This document shows, piece after piece, positions 23,104 through 34,089 of a stretch of 64,000 nucleotides of DNA; the first letter of the stretch is position 1; each line of letters opens with the position of its first letter. The notes beneath the pieces were generated by a model. The model had not been told where the DNA came from, ran no database searches, and saw only the letters and a list, made by a program, of their open reading frames with translations. The translations under genes and the position numbers were made by a program. Source of the DNA: Plenodomus lindquistii (taxonomy: Eukaryota; Ascomycota; Dothideomycetes; Pleosporales; Leptosphaeriaceae); the NCBI GenBank assembly GCA_025504975.1, contig JANUWI010000003.1:868001-932000 (forward strand), read 5' to 3'.

Positions 23104-24456
23104 GGTAATGTCGGCGGGGTGTGGGGTTGTGGAGGATGGGTGTTTGACGGTTTGTAGCAGCGAGTGGCTTGGTCAAGGGTGATTGTGGCAGGGCGGCGGC
23201 GTTGGTGTTGCTTGCGTGTGTCGCAATGTTGATGAAGCTCATGGAAGGCACCGTCGGCGTGCGACACGCGCTAAGTTCCGACTGTCACGTGCTCTCACCA
23301 CCACCACCTCCACACGCTGGGCTCAGTCACCTCGAGACCACACTTGAGTCACAAAGCAGCGAGAATGACTTGATGCTCGCTTAACGCGTCGAGGAACCGT
23401 CAACCTGGAGTCGGTGAAGCGTCACTGGGTCGTGTCCGACCAGCTCAAGGCCATTGGAAGCCACATGCAGGCTTGGGCTCGCCAGAATGCTAATGAATGG
23501 CTGACGACCCTTGTTCATGCTCGTCCACGCCAGAGAGCAGATCTGCGTGCCTGTTGACAGTGCCTCACAGTTCAACTCGCCGTCGCGACTCTTATTCGGA
23601 TCATCCGGGCACTGTCATGCCAAACGGGCCGTCGCGCGATGGTTGGAGTGTGGAGACTATGGAAGGGTAGGGTCTGACGCTCGGGCTGGGCGAGCTTCAA
23701 GCGGTCTGGGTCGTGGCCACTCCATGCCCAGCTCGAGATAACACGGCGCCAGAGCTGCAGGAACAGCGTGATGTAATAAGTGGAGAGAAGCATGTGTTTC
23801 CGTGTTACAGCGGGCAAACGACCCGGAGATTTCCAATTGAGTTAGGCTAGGCTTGTGAGGTGCCGGCGACGCAGCCACTCCACTGGTTGCAGCGCGCGGA
23901 CGCGTCTGGCAGTCCGGGTCTGCTGCGACTTGCATTTGTCGTGGCTACTGAACCTCGTCAATTGCAGGCTGCTGCGCCGTGTGCCTGTCCTGCTTGCTGT
24001 GTCGAGGGCAGCCGACTGCCAGACCCGTCCCGTGACCGAGAAAGGCTAGGTTTCCTTAGTCAGCGCTCCCTCCAGCCGCCCAGCTCCATCACCGCATTGC
24101 CCGCAAAGCGCGTCTGCGGTACGTGAACCTATCGACCGCATCGTGAGCCCGCCATTTCCCGCCCTGCCCTGATGAGGATATCGGATTAGTGCCCGTCTCT
24201 CTTGCTCGCTGTGAGTATTCCCAGCCCGCCTGCCCTCCCCTGGGGCACGCCTGTGGGTGCACGCCTGCCCCCCGAGTCTTGCGATTGGCGTCGCGTGGAC
24301 GCAAACATCAACATGCGTGCTGACCGGTCGCTGGCTAGGTGGTTTGAATACCCTCACCTGCGCCCATCGCCTCTGCTATTACCTGGACCCTAGCATCGCG
24401 CCCTTCACTCGTTTCACGCTGCACCCAGCGTCGCCCCAGCCCGCCCGTCGCGCACC
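23104..24456. promoter_or_regulatory. Divergent region between RPT3 and SWI1 homologs
   Basis: About 1.35 kb between outward-facing genes. No supported coding sequence; short frames on both strands overlap each other and lack family resemblance. Both promoters and the long SWI1 leader must be here. I looked for a PACE-like proteasome promoter element and did not find one I could defend. Confidence 0.45.
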
Positions 24457-27400
24457 ATGGACTTCCAATCACCCCAAAACGGCATGTACGATCCTTCAAG
24501 CTTCATCGACCCGAGCGCGATCGCGACGCCCCAGATGAACGGCACGCGATCGTATCCCATGTCGTCGATACCCCAGAAACGGGACTCGACGGGCGCCACC
24601 ATGTCTCTGTCGCGTTCGCAGACTCCATCGCAACAGCCGCAGTTCGGCTTCCAGCAGCAGCAGGCCTTTACCCACACTCCATCACCGACCATGTCCAACC
24701 AGAACTTCGCGCCTGGACAGCTGGCCGCCCAGCACAGAATGCAGACGGCCTCGCCCGCGCAAAACCCCCATGCGCCGCAGATGTCGCCTATGGGCTTCCA
24801 AGGCTCACCCATGAATCAAAGCTTCAATCCCAATCCGAACAGCGGCGGCCAGTTCCCGGTGCAATCTGTGCAATTGTCCCAGAATCTCCAGTCTAGGCAG
24901 CAGGAGGCGCAAAGACAGTATGCCATGCGATTGCAGGCCCAGGCGGCGCAACAACAGCAGCTAGGGAACCTCGCGGCAAGCAACATGGCAGCGCAACGCC
25001 AACATCAGACCGGTCAAATGCCACCTACAATGCAGCAGCCAAGTATGCAACCCGGTATGCAGCCAGGCATGCAGCCAGGCATGCAAGGCATGCAACCGAA
25101 CATGATGCAGGCGCAGCAGCAGCAACAGCAACAGCAACAACAACAGCAACAGGCACAGCAGCAACAGCAACAGCAACAGCAGCAATCTCAGGCGCAACTA
25201 CAACACTTTGTAAAGAACGTTGGCGCGCTAATGGCTCAGAATGGTCGCCCATTCCATCCTCAACCTCAATGCGCCGGTCGTGCTATCAATCTCCAACAGC
25301 TATATAACATAGTCATGCGCTTCAAAGGCCATCGATACGTATCTCAATCGCAAGGTTGGCCACGGGTCGCGCAAATGATGCAGCTACCGATACACCAGGC
25401 TCCGAATGCCCCAGAAGAGCTGCGCAAGATCTACGAAGACAATCTAGGGTTATATGAGAATGCTTATTTCCAACGGCAGCAGGCGATGAAGGGTGTGCCT
25501 ACACAGGGTCAAATGGGAACAATGGGCCAGCAGATGTCCCCCACGCGACCGACCATGCCCAGTCAACAGCCCAACCCACAACAAACGTATATTCAGCAGC
25601 TACAAAGATCACAAGAGCAGATGAAACAGCAGCAGCAGCAGCAGCAAAGACAGTCAGTTCCGCCAGTACCGCAACCACAGCAAGCCTTCGGTGCTGCGAC
25701 GCAACCACAGCAATCAACACCTTTGCAGAGCAATGCCACCCTCCCGAGCGTGAATGGCACGACCCCTCAACCCGATGGAAATATGCGCAAGAGCATAGGA
25801 AGGCAGATGGACGCAACACCCACACAACCCCAAGCCAGTCAGCCACAGCCTTCGCCAATGAAGCAAGAAGACGATGCAGGCGCTGCGGATACAGCTCTTA
25901 TAGCGGCGGACGAGCCTGAGAAGCGGAAGCCAGTGATCGAGCAGGACGATGGGACCCGAGTCTATCAGCCAGCATATCGAACACAGGATACATGGGGTGG
26001 TCTGGACTTTGACTCGGAGAACTTCAAGAACATGATTGACAACATTACGAATTACAAGCCGAACGTGCCGCTATTGCAAGAGATGGGAGTCATCGACATA
26101 CGAGCGCTGACAATGAGCTTACGGTCCGGGCTACACGCAGAGACTCGTCTAGCACTAGACACGCTCACGAAGATAACTTACGACAATTCCGTTCAGTTCA
26201 ACCTAGGGCACTGTGAGGACTTGACAGAAGTTCTTGTCGAGTATGCAGAAGACCAATTGGAGATTCTAGGCAATGATAATCCCGAGGTCACCGACATCTT
26301 GGATCTTACGCCATACGAAGATGTACTCCACCACTGTCGAGCAGAGGCTGCAACGTTGCAAGAACTGTCAGTCCCTGGCACAAGGGCACACTTGCTAGAT
26401 CGAACCGCGGACCGGCTACTAGCAATCACCACCATCTTCCGGAATCTATCGTTCCTTGAAGTCAACCACGATTCATTGGTCAGCCCTCCTGTACTCAAGT
26501 TCCTCGCAAACTTCATTCGACTGGTAGGCACCCGGGTCCTGTTGTTGCGGTCACATCTCAACACTTTCGACTTTATGAAGGATGTCATCACATTCTTCTC
26601 CAACACAAGCGCCAAGGTCGTCCTCCCATCTCGCGAAGATGCGTATGCAGTTCTCCACTTCCTTTGTGCCTTTGCGCCCGTTCCCCGCCCGAGCGAACCC
26701 GTCAAATTCACTCCCTTCAACCCGCAAATACATCGTTACCTCCCGTCCGCAGTAGACAGTCTTGCGAAGCTGCTCGCTCGTGATGACCCCAATCGAACAT
26801 ACTACAAGCAGATCTTTATCAATGAAGCGACCTCAATACCCGCTTACGATCTTCTCACACGCTCTTTCGCTCTTGCCATCTCCGTCGTTCCAGATCGCAA
26901 CTACATCGAGAACAGAATGTACCAGTCCAATGAACCACGACCGAAGGAGGTGCGCATGTTCGAAGCGCGCATTGCCGAGTCACGGAAAGCATATCTCATG
27001 CAAGGTATGCTCGCCGCCGACATCCTCGCCAGCCTCGCCCCTGGATCCGAAAGTGGGATCTGCCGCTCATGGCTCGAGTCAGAAGATGGCTGGGCGCACA
27101 GTCTCCTCAAATTTGCAATGTCGCTTTCGGCAACGGATGCAACGCAAATACAACAACCGCCGCCGCCACCCAACCACCGCGGACAAAGGCCAATGGATCA
27201 CGATCGGGAAGGCTTCCAGCTCATTGTTCATCGTGCACTTTCGACGCTGAAACGACTGGGCGACAAGTCGAAGGGTGGTGAGCCGCTTGTCAAGAGTGTA
27301 CACGGTATGAATGGGCACGCACACCACGAGTACGACAGCGATGAGGATGACGACGACGACGACATGGACATTGTGGACTTCAACGGCAGCACGTGGAAAG

Positions 27401-27513
27401 TGAAAGCGGACATTCTGCCCCGTAAAGAGACGTTACTCGGCGCATTGCTCACCGCTCAACTCGACGTGAGAAGCCTGAATCAGTTTTGTAAGATTGGCTA
27501 TCTTGACGAGTAG
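24457..27513 (+). CDS. SWI1: SWI/SNF chromatin-remodelling subunit with ARID domain (Swi1-like)
   Basis: One exon of 1018 codons. The N-terminal third is Gln/Pro/Met-rich, with a long glutamine tract at residues ~220-250 and MQPG repeats just before it. The ARID/BRIGHT DNA-binding domain lies at about residues 250-345 (LQQLYNIVMRFKGHRYVS, QGWPRVAQMM, LGLYENAYF). A second Gln-rich stretch follows. The C-terminal half is an alpha-helical, armadillo-like region, as in Swi1/BAF250. An Asp/Glu run lies near residues 958-968. The family targets the SWI/SNF remodeller to promoters. The CAG/CAA tract makes allele length variation likely. Confidence 0.92.
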   Translation: MDFQSPQNGMYDPSSFIDPSAIATPQMNGTRSYPMSSIPQKRDSTGATMSLSRSQTPSQQPQFGFQQQQAFTHTPSPTMSNQNFAPGQLAAQHRMQTASPAQNPHAPQMSPMGFQGSPMNQSFNPNPNSGGQFPVQSVQLSQNLQSRQQEAQRQYAMRLQAQAAQQQQLGNLAASNMAAQRQHQTGQMPPTMQQPSMQPGMQPGMQPGMQGMQPNMMQAQQQQQQQQQQQQQAQQQQQQQQQQSQAQLQHFVKNVGALMAQNGRPFHPQPQCAGRAINLQQLYNIVMRFKGHRYVSQSQGWPRVAQMMQLPIHQAPNAPEELRKIYEDNLGLYENAYFQRQQAMKGVPTQGQMGTMGQQMSPTRPTMPSQQPNPQQTYIQQLQRSQEQMKQQQQQQQRQSVPPVPQPQQAFGAATQPQQSTPLQSNATLPSVNGTTPQPDGNMRKSIGRQMDATPTQPQASQPQPSPMKQEDDAGAADTALIAADEPEKRKPVIEQDDGTRVYQPAYRTQDTWGGLDFDSENFKNMIDNITNYKPNVPLLQEMGVIDIRALTMSLRSGLHAETRLALDTLTKITYDNSVQFNLGHCEDLTEVLVEYAEDQLEILGNDNPEVTDILDLTPYEDVLHHCRAEAATLQELSVPGTRAHLLDRTADRLLAITTIFRNLSFLEVNHDSLVSPPVLKFLANFIRLVGTRVLLLRSHLNTFDFMKDVITFFSNTSAKVVLPSREDAYAVLHFLCAFAPVPRPSEPVKFTPFNPQIHRYLPSAVDSLAKLLARDDPNRTYYKQIFINEATSIPAYDLLTRSFALAISVVPDRNYIENRMYQSNEPRPKEVRMFEARIAESRKAYLMQGMLAADILASLAPGSESGICRSWLESEDGWAHSLLKFAMSLSATDATQIQQPPPPPNHRGQRPMDHDREGFQLIVHRALSTLKRLGDKSKGGEPLVKSVHGMNGHAHHEYDSDEDDDDDDMDIVDFNGSTWKVKADILPRKETLLGALLTAQLDVRSLNQFCKIGYLDE

Positions 27514-28339
27514 TAGTCCTTGCATTGGCAGCATTTCGGCAATCTTCATGATGATTGAAGGTGGTTTGGAGAATGGAGACAGACTTGTGGATAACCCGTT
27601 TGCGTAGCATTTGGGAGAAGCGAATTGAGGACTTGGGGGAGGGGCGGAGGGTTAGAGCTGTAAAAGAAAGGCACAGGATGTCTTGACTTGGTCCTTCTGC
27701 TTCTTGCATTGTAGTCTTAATCTATTTTGAGCACACTAGGAGCGGTGCGATATATTATGCTGTTCTTGTCCATGATGCGTTCGCCTCTGCTTTCTTGTAT
27801 GTGTGCGCTAGTGTTGGATGGCCTTGGTCCTTGAGTAGAGTCGGTCTGTAGCCGATCTCGTCTTAAAGCAGAGCAAGTGACGTATGCTGGCCCTGTGATG
27901 GCAAATATCGTTGGTTTAGCTAAAAATGGTATCAAAGCATCTTTCTCTCTTCATACCTCAGAACGCACGCGGCGCGCCCCTCAAGTGGCCTGTTCTCGGC
28001 AGATGTATGTACCCTCTCTGAACCCAGTCGTATACTCACTCTCTTTTCGCCAGAAATGTAGATACCCATCCTCTTTCGGAAAGCCCCGTATGTATCAAGT
28101 CTTCATCACAATAAATAGGCAAGAAGCCTTGGTCTGTGAAGCAGCAAGGAGCTAAACGAGTAAATTAGAAGTAACTGGTGTACCCTTATAAGCAAGCGTG
28201 GAGTATACAACTAACCTGCAGACAGCTTTGTATAGATAATAATATACTGTTATAGCTCTGCTAGGTGGTACATTTAAAACTAGAATACGTAAATAATATA
28301 GCATAAGATTCTTAGTAGCATTAGTCCATGTGGAAGTTA
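27514..28339. other. Intergenic region, start of decayed zone
   Basis: It holds the 3' flank of the SWI1 homolog and then sequence without a supported gene. From about 28170 to 28330 the composition shifts to AT-rich with many TA dinucleotides, suggesting an old RIP-mutated repeat fragment. Confidence 0.5.
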
Positions 28340-28680
28340 TTTAAACACAGCAACATTCAGAAGATCCACCATGCGCTCGGGAAACGCAATCCTCCTCTGG
28401 GTATCAGATAGATGTCGACCACGATTGCGCGCAAACCCTTTAGGATAAGAAACTGCCAACGTGATCCTGGTTATGCAGCGATTGTGTGTGCTGCCAGTGT
28501 ATTCTACCTAATCACAGGGCATATCCTGCTCATATCGTTGCTCTCCATGTAGCCAGGCACAGGTATGGTCGATATCGAAGAGTTTGAGATATTTCTGGTA
28601 GGTCTGCATAGCAATGATCCCGAAGACAACGCTGACCAAGGCTGGATAGACAGTTGTATGCAAAACGGCAGTCATAGTCT
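28340..28680 (-). pseudogene. Possible fragment of a protein-coding gene
   Basis: Read on the minus strand, one frame gives a protein-like stretch with stretches VSVVFGIIAMQTYQKYLKLF and RHLSDTQRRIAFPERMV, interrupted by one stop codon (TAG near 28508) and with no clear start. The composition is balanced and includes a hydrophobic segment. I do not recognise the family. It may be a gene remnant or an exon of a gene whose other exons are decayed. Confidence 0.22.
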
Positions 28681-29043
28681 TGGAGCATCTTTGACTGCCT
28701 CCTCACAACGTGTACTTTAGATTGGGGACCTTTCTCTCTGTCAAGCCGACTAGCGAAGTAATTAATGAAGAAGCGTAGCTAACGGTGGGAACTCATTATT
28801 TGATGATACCCCGTTTTGGCAAACCGGATGAACGTACTTTGGTTGCAGAGGTTATTGGAGGTCGCAAACAGGCGGTGGATAATGCTGTTCGCGTCAGTAG
28901 TAGGGTATGACAAAAACACAACAACTGTGTTGTCGACGCTCCTATACGGCTTAACACACAAGCTAGGTGCCATGTCAAGACCGTGGAGTAGAGGTGTTGG
29001 AGGCTGGCAGGATCACAGTCTGCTCGACGTTGGTGGCAGTCCC

Positions 29044-30017
29044 CTACAAAGTATTAACCACGGGACACGTTAACGCCCACAAGGTGGGCTTGCGGCTGAT
29101 ACTGGGAAATGTTGCAGGCGGAGCAGACGCTGTGACAGTTTTGGCTTGGCGTAGGAAGATTACCACGTTGTTGTCAGCGAGTGGAGGCAGAACCTTTGTC
29201 ACTGCAGCAATGATCTCCTTATCAGTAGCGTCTGGAAAGAACAGCTTTTCGTCGCTCAAGACTGTATGTCCCTCTGCTTTGCAGGCTATCACCTCCTCTT
29301 CATCAAAGATTTCCTCGTTGCCGTTGCCGGTGGTATCGATGGCCGCATGTTGGGCGTCCTTTGCTTTCCCTTTGCCTTTGCTATCCTTACTCCCAGCTTC
29401 TTGTAATCGCTCTTGTAGGCTGCCACCTCCTCCTCAACCCAAAATTGCTCTGCGTTGTTGCCGGCCGTAATCATAGCCACATCCTGAACGTCCTCTGCTT
29501 TTTCTTTGCCCTTGCCTTTGCTATCCTAAATCTTGCTGTGCGGTGCGTCCTCGTCCTCGTCCTCGGATTTACATTCAAATTCGTCCCCATCCTCCTGGTC
29601 CTGGTCCTCCTCTTCCTCTTCCTCGAATTGATACTCAGATTCCTCTCCGTCCTTATCCGAAGTGACAGATCCATCATAGCTCTCCTCTCCGTCTTCTTAT
29701 GAAATGGATTTTGCTCGAGACCCGGGATGCAACCGCCTTGAGCGGCGCAGTGCTGGCGTGGGCGTTGGTATCAATGGCAACGTCGGGCGAAGCAAACCAG
29801 CTGAGCGGAGTATTGAGAGCGGTGAGTGAGGCAGCTGCGGCATTCGCGACGTCGAGGCGGGTGTGTGGGGCAGAGCTGTTTGAGTCGAGCTTGAAGCTGG
29901 TGAGTCTGCCTTCTCTTGAAGAGAAGTTCTAATCGCATCGTTGATCTCGGCCTCATGTGCGTCGTCGTTATCGTTGTTGCTGCGGTGAGTCTCATAGTGA
30001 TATGAACCTTGAAACAC
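29044..30017 (-). pseudogene. Broken gene encoding acidic, repeat-containing protein
   Basis: The minus strand from ATG 30017 reads 106 codons, then a TAA, then an acidic Glu/Asp-rich segment, a TAG, then a segment starting DSKGKGKEKAEDVQDVAM. A frame change follows into a second similar segment (DSKGKGKAKDAQHAA, then EEEVIACK), which ends at 29044. Two internal copies of a roughly 45-residue module (SKGKGK...EEEV) are visible, in different frames. Both stops could be CAA-to-TAA and CAG-to-TAG changes, consistent with RIP, and the frameshift shows decay. Introns could explain part of this, but I found no phase-preserving GT-AG set. Function unknown. Confidence 0.45.
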
Positions 30018-30288
30018 AGTGAAACTTGCCGGGCAGCCTCAAGAGTATCCTGCGCTGAGGCTGGTTTGCGTGAGAAGAAACTGGTGATATTTGATGGCTT
30101 TGTACCAGTGCGTCGCAGCCGCCTTGCTCACCACCAACGGCTCTTATCTCAGCGTCGCATCTCAACTTTTGAATGTAGGTTAGATAGGAATTATTAACGT
30201 AGATCTGTCAGACGTAAAGTACGGCTGAGAGTGCTTCCGAGGAAGTCTTACAATCAAATATGTTTACAGTGCAGGCAATGCTTAGTGT

Positions 30289-30447
30289 GTTATAGAGGTA
30301 GCACGTGTAGAGGTAGCACGTGTAGAGGTAGCACGTGTAGAGGTAGCACGTGTAGAGGTAGCACGTGTAGAGGTAGCACGTGTAGAGGTAGCACGTGTAG
30401 AGGTAGCACTTGTAGAGGCGGCAGGCGTAGAGGCGGCAGGCGTAGAG
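30289..30447 (+). repeat. 15-bp minisatellite with CACGTG in each unit
   Basis: About eight near-identical copies of gcacgtgtagaggta run from 30301 to 30420, followed by degenerate units (gcaggcgtagaggcg). Each good unit contains the palindrome CACGTG, the E-box core bound by bHLH factors and the yeast Cbf1 site. The period is a multiple of three, which opens an artefactual frame (repeated CRGST). It lies in a gene-poor zone. Confidence 0.93.
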
Positions 30448-30449
30448 AT

Positions 30450-31160
30450 GCTTGCCACGTGATTATAGAATACCTGCCTACCTAGTAGTAATTACTAACA
30501 ACAATGTTAAACTAGCGCCCCCTGTTCAGCTGATCGCATATCCACTCCATCCGCGAACAGAAAGTGGCGCTCCTGCCAAAATTTTGGCCCCATCTGACTG
30601 TAAGAGCTTCCTTCGAGAACGGCGTCCAAGACTTAATAGCTTCTAAAATAACAAACACTACTAAGAAACTCGTGTTGTATTATCTAGGTTTTATAGCTTT
30701 AAGCATAACATCTAGCACAGCTATAATAATATGTTGTTAATGCTACAAGTATCTCTATAGGTTACTAAAATACTCTACGCTTGATAAGAAAGCTACTCTA
30801 ATCACTCTTTAGTCTACACATTCAATGTCTTGGGTGGCGAAGAGCTTTCTAGGAGCTCAAGACTCCGCCCAACTGCGACGACGTTGAGATGGTTGTCGTA
30901 TCTGTGCTCTCAGCTCTCGGCAGAGCCTAGATTGTGTCCTCCAAGTTGCGACGCTTTTGTTGCCATCGCGTCGCCGTCGTGTTTTGCTCCTCCCTCACCG
31001 CCGCGAACTTCAACAAAACCAAGCACAAAAAAGGCCATGGATGCACTGGGGACTAAAGGCGTGGACGGCGAGACGAGGTTGTATGGTACCTTAGGATACC
31101 ACCAAAGGGACTAATTCTTATAGAAGAGTACCCCGTGAAGCCTTTCAGGTGATGCGATGT
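30450..31160. other. Gene-free stretch with a RIP-like AT-rich patch
   Basis: No gene supported. From about 30640 to 30820 the sequence is AT-rich and TA-rich, like a mutated repeat fragment. The remainder has ordinary composition but only incidental frames. Confidence 0.45.
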
Positions 31161-31439
31161 TCCAGTGTTGATCCTGTCAAGTTATCTCACTACAGATCCC
31201 CGGAGTACAGTAAACGTTCGCTGTAGGATGGTGAAGGATCTCTTAAATCAGAGAATGTTTACGTTGTATGTCAAGTTTGGTCTCCATCGGCTCTTCCGCT
31301 CCACTGGCGTATTCCATGTCGACATCGTGTCAAGGCGACTTGACAGGAAGGATTTTGGGGGTACGGATGAGTCCATGTTTCGTCAACTCCGCCAGACTTT
31401 ATGGCAAATTGTCGCAAATTTGCACACAAATGTCTTCTT

Positions 31440-32600
31440 CGGTCAAATGCATCTAGCAGGTTGGTAATGGGTCACTTTGCTGTGAAGACATACCAGGCCT
31501 ACTTGATTGAGCACGACGTCCTGCACGAAACAGTCTGGCTTTACGAACATCGCCGCTAGACCGGCGAACTTTCCTATGCCTGGGTTGAGAAGGACCAAAA
31601 CACCAAGGCTGTCACACGCGTGATGCCTGACGTCTTTACACCGGAATCCTTTCTTCGCAATAGACGTTTCTCTATTACCGGCAACCAGCAGAAATTCGCT
31701 ATTCCCGAGCAAATAACTGACCTCGTGTCTATCTTTGTGAACGGTGACGTGCATCTTCCGGATTCTCTGTCGACAGGGAGATATCTCTGGCAAGCGGTCA
31801 CTGCCCAGGTGGCATGGTGACACACGTGCAGCTATTCCTGACTACGATGAGGCCAAAAACGATACCTTGAAACAGGTGCTCAATCGCCCGACTCTCGACT
31901 TGGCCACTATGGATCAATTGGTTCGCAACAACAAGGCGCTCTTTGCCCGCGCAAGCGACGCTCTTGACAGCAGCCTCGCACTCTTCGTAGCGATGGCCAT
32001 GTTCTGCGCAATGCAGGCTGTCCTTCGCTTCACCAACCCACCTGTATTGGTCATGTTTACGGTACGCACAAGATGCCACTTACTAATGACTACCTTTGCC
32101 TTTACTGACGTAGACCATAGCCTTCTTCGCTGAGGGTATTTTGCTAGTCGTCGCTAGACACACACCTCTCTCACGTATAGAATCCACCCGCATTTGTCTA
32201 CTCGGACGGGCAAGTGCTGCTATTTTGGCCACAGACCACCGCCTCGGTGTACCAGGCCTGGTGTCGGCGATACTGGCAATGTTGTTCTCTGAATCCGCGA
32301 GTGCACTGAGAAAGCTTCACACCAAGTATACCCAGGCCATGCGACCACCTTCACCGCGAAGAGCCAATGGCTCGTCATCATGGGCAATCTGGTCGCTATA
32401 GCCTGGTTGATGGGCCCCAAGAACCTGGAGATAACGCTACAAGTCGACATGCGACATGCGCCAATGCTGGTTCTCAAGGCTCTCTCAAAGGCAGTCGCTG
32501 CGCTTCTAGGGACTTCTTCTTCCCGAGAGACACACAGGACGATGGTCAACAGACGAGAACCGCCGATGCATCGTCAAAGACGTTTAGCAAGGTGATAATG
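31440..32600 (+). pseudogene. Decayed coding fragments upstream of the DUF3431 remnant
   Basis: Several protein-like segments lie on the + strand in different frames, separated by stops. One runs 31470-31820 with VKTYQAYLIEHDVLHE and FVNGDVHLPDSL. Another near 31815-32070 has DEAKNDTLKQVLNRPTLDL, then a hydrophobic segment (SLALFVAMAMFCAMQAVL) that looks like a membrane helix. A third near 32170-32270 reads PPAFVYSDGQVLLFW. They may be the N-terminal, membrane-spanning part of the gene whose C-terminus is the DUF3431 remnant just downstream. No intact frame remains, and I do not recognise the N-terminal family. Confidence 0.4.
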
Positions 32601-32679
32601 TTCAATGCTTGCTTTGTGCATACTGTAGATCCCTTACCTGTGTCTAAAATTCAGACACAATATCGTCCGCAACGAGGTC

Positions 32680-33480
32680 ATGGTCGATCGTGACTACATG
32701 CCTGCTTTACCAACTGAAATGGTTATCAACATGTACAACGAGCCAACAGAAGACGTCGACGAGCTGATTCGCAACTCGAGAAACATGTCACAACTCTTAG
32801 ACACTCATGTCACAATCTATATGAAGGACGAAAACGAAGACGCAAGGAAAACCAAGGAAGGAACCAAAGCCACTGACGTGGAAATACTCCCCAACATTGG
32901 GAGGAAAGGTGAAACGTACCTCAACCACGTGCTCACCCGTTGGGACACACTCGAGGCCGGGACGGCACTCCTCTAGGCTCACATTCACAATCCTCGAGAA
33001 TTCTACGCGTGACTTGATTGATTCTATCAACCGTTTCGGACAGGGTTCTTGAGCCAAGGTTGGTCAGGCGTCGTGTGCGACATCAAAGACTGCAGCAACG
33101 AGTTCTTTTAGCGGGATGAGACACATCTTTTTCCCGAGGTCCAAGCTCGCATAAACAGCTCGACCACACACAGTAACGCCCTACTCAACTACAAAGGACA
33201 GGTCATCGTTTCAGCCGCTCGCATTCGAGGCATCGACAGAGGCATATACGACGACCTGCGAGAAGCCTTCGTCGATGAGGAGAGCTGGGCACACCAGGAG
33301 CCATACGTTCAAGGGCGGACGGATTCCATGAGCCAGCCTATATTTGGATACACGGTAGAGAGGATATGGAACGTGCTCTTTCAATACTCTGATATACAAG
33401 TCGCATGGAAGTATCCTTTGCTGATCAGCGGCTAGAGGCCCGGAGGCGATGTTGGCGATTGACAATGCTTCGATTCGTAG
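32680..33480 (+). pseudogene. DUF3431-family pseudogene, stops mostly of RIP type
   Basis: A single frame, from ATG 32680, reads through six stops as a fungal DUF3431-type domain. Landmarks are LPTEMVINMYNEPTEDVDEL, LPNIGRKGETYLNHVLTRWD, VSAARIRGIDRGIYDDL, FGYTVERIWNVLFQ and a final DxQCFD. Stops at about 32974, 33013, 33022, 33109 and 33433 sit where the family would have Gln, Arg, Arg, Trp and Trp. All five are therefore single C-to-T or G-to-A changes. A sixth (near 33454) would need a transversion. No frameshift occurs inside this 800-bp stretch, so inactivation was by point mutation. DUF3431 proteins are of unknown function. Confidence 0.75.
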
Positions 33481-34089
33481 TTCCACGCACGTGTGCATCG
33501 CGTACGCTTCTCCTATGTTACGATACCCATCAGACTGTAATTAAGTCAATTGAGCAGTAAAAATAGAACAACCCCTTGCGACATGCAATAGGAGAGTAAT
33601 CGGCACGAGCATCGGCAGATCTACGGCAACTGGGATCTCAAGATATCGACACCGAGCAACCGGAGCACGTTGTTGCAAACTGTCAATGCCATAACGACTC
33701 CAGATGTGTCTGAGACTCTGAGGCAGTCGGAGAGTGGCGTTTGAAGCGCTAAGCTGAAACGAACAGGACACGTGATGACGCTACGTACTCCACTTTCTTC
33801 CAACACAACTGAACTGTTTGCGAAAGGCAAAACATCCCTGTCGCGGCGCTACTCGTGCGCGCTCACAACTGAATCGCCACAAAGTGTTTCTGAGACCTAT
33901 TTTCCCCAAGACCCGGTTAATATCATTTTTCAAGGGCAGGCCCATTGATTTTCAGCGATTCAACCAACTCTCGCTTTTCTTCACGTACCAGGATCGACAG
34001 GCGTCATTCCCTACAACAATAGCATCGAAATCACGTACCGAGGTGTATCAAGACTCGGCAGCTTTGAGCGTTCCACAAGGATCTCGACA
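33481..34089. other. Intergenic region upstream of the 2EXR-like gene
   Basis: About 600 bases without a supported gene; overlapping short frames on both strands only. Confidence 0.45.

Noticed and set aside
24961..25252. Minus-strand Leu- and Val/Ala-rich ORFs over the SWI1 glutamine tract
   Set aside because: They are the complement of CAG/CAA repeats in a well-supported gene.
28967..29470. A 167-codon + strand ORF
   Set aside because: It lies opposite the decayed acidic-repeat gene, whose minus-strand reading has duplicated modules; the + frame is Leu/Ser-rich shadow sequence.
30231..30485. An 84-codon ORF with repeated CRGST and a possible CRISPR-like array
   Set aside because: The period of 15 bp is a multiple of three, which opens the frame; units are contiguous with no spacers, so it is a minisatellite, not coding and not CRISPR.
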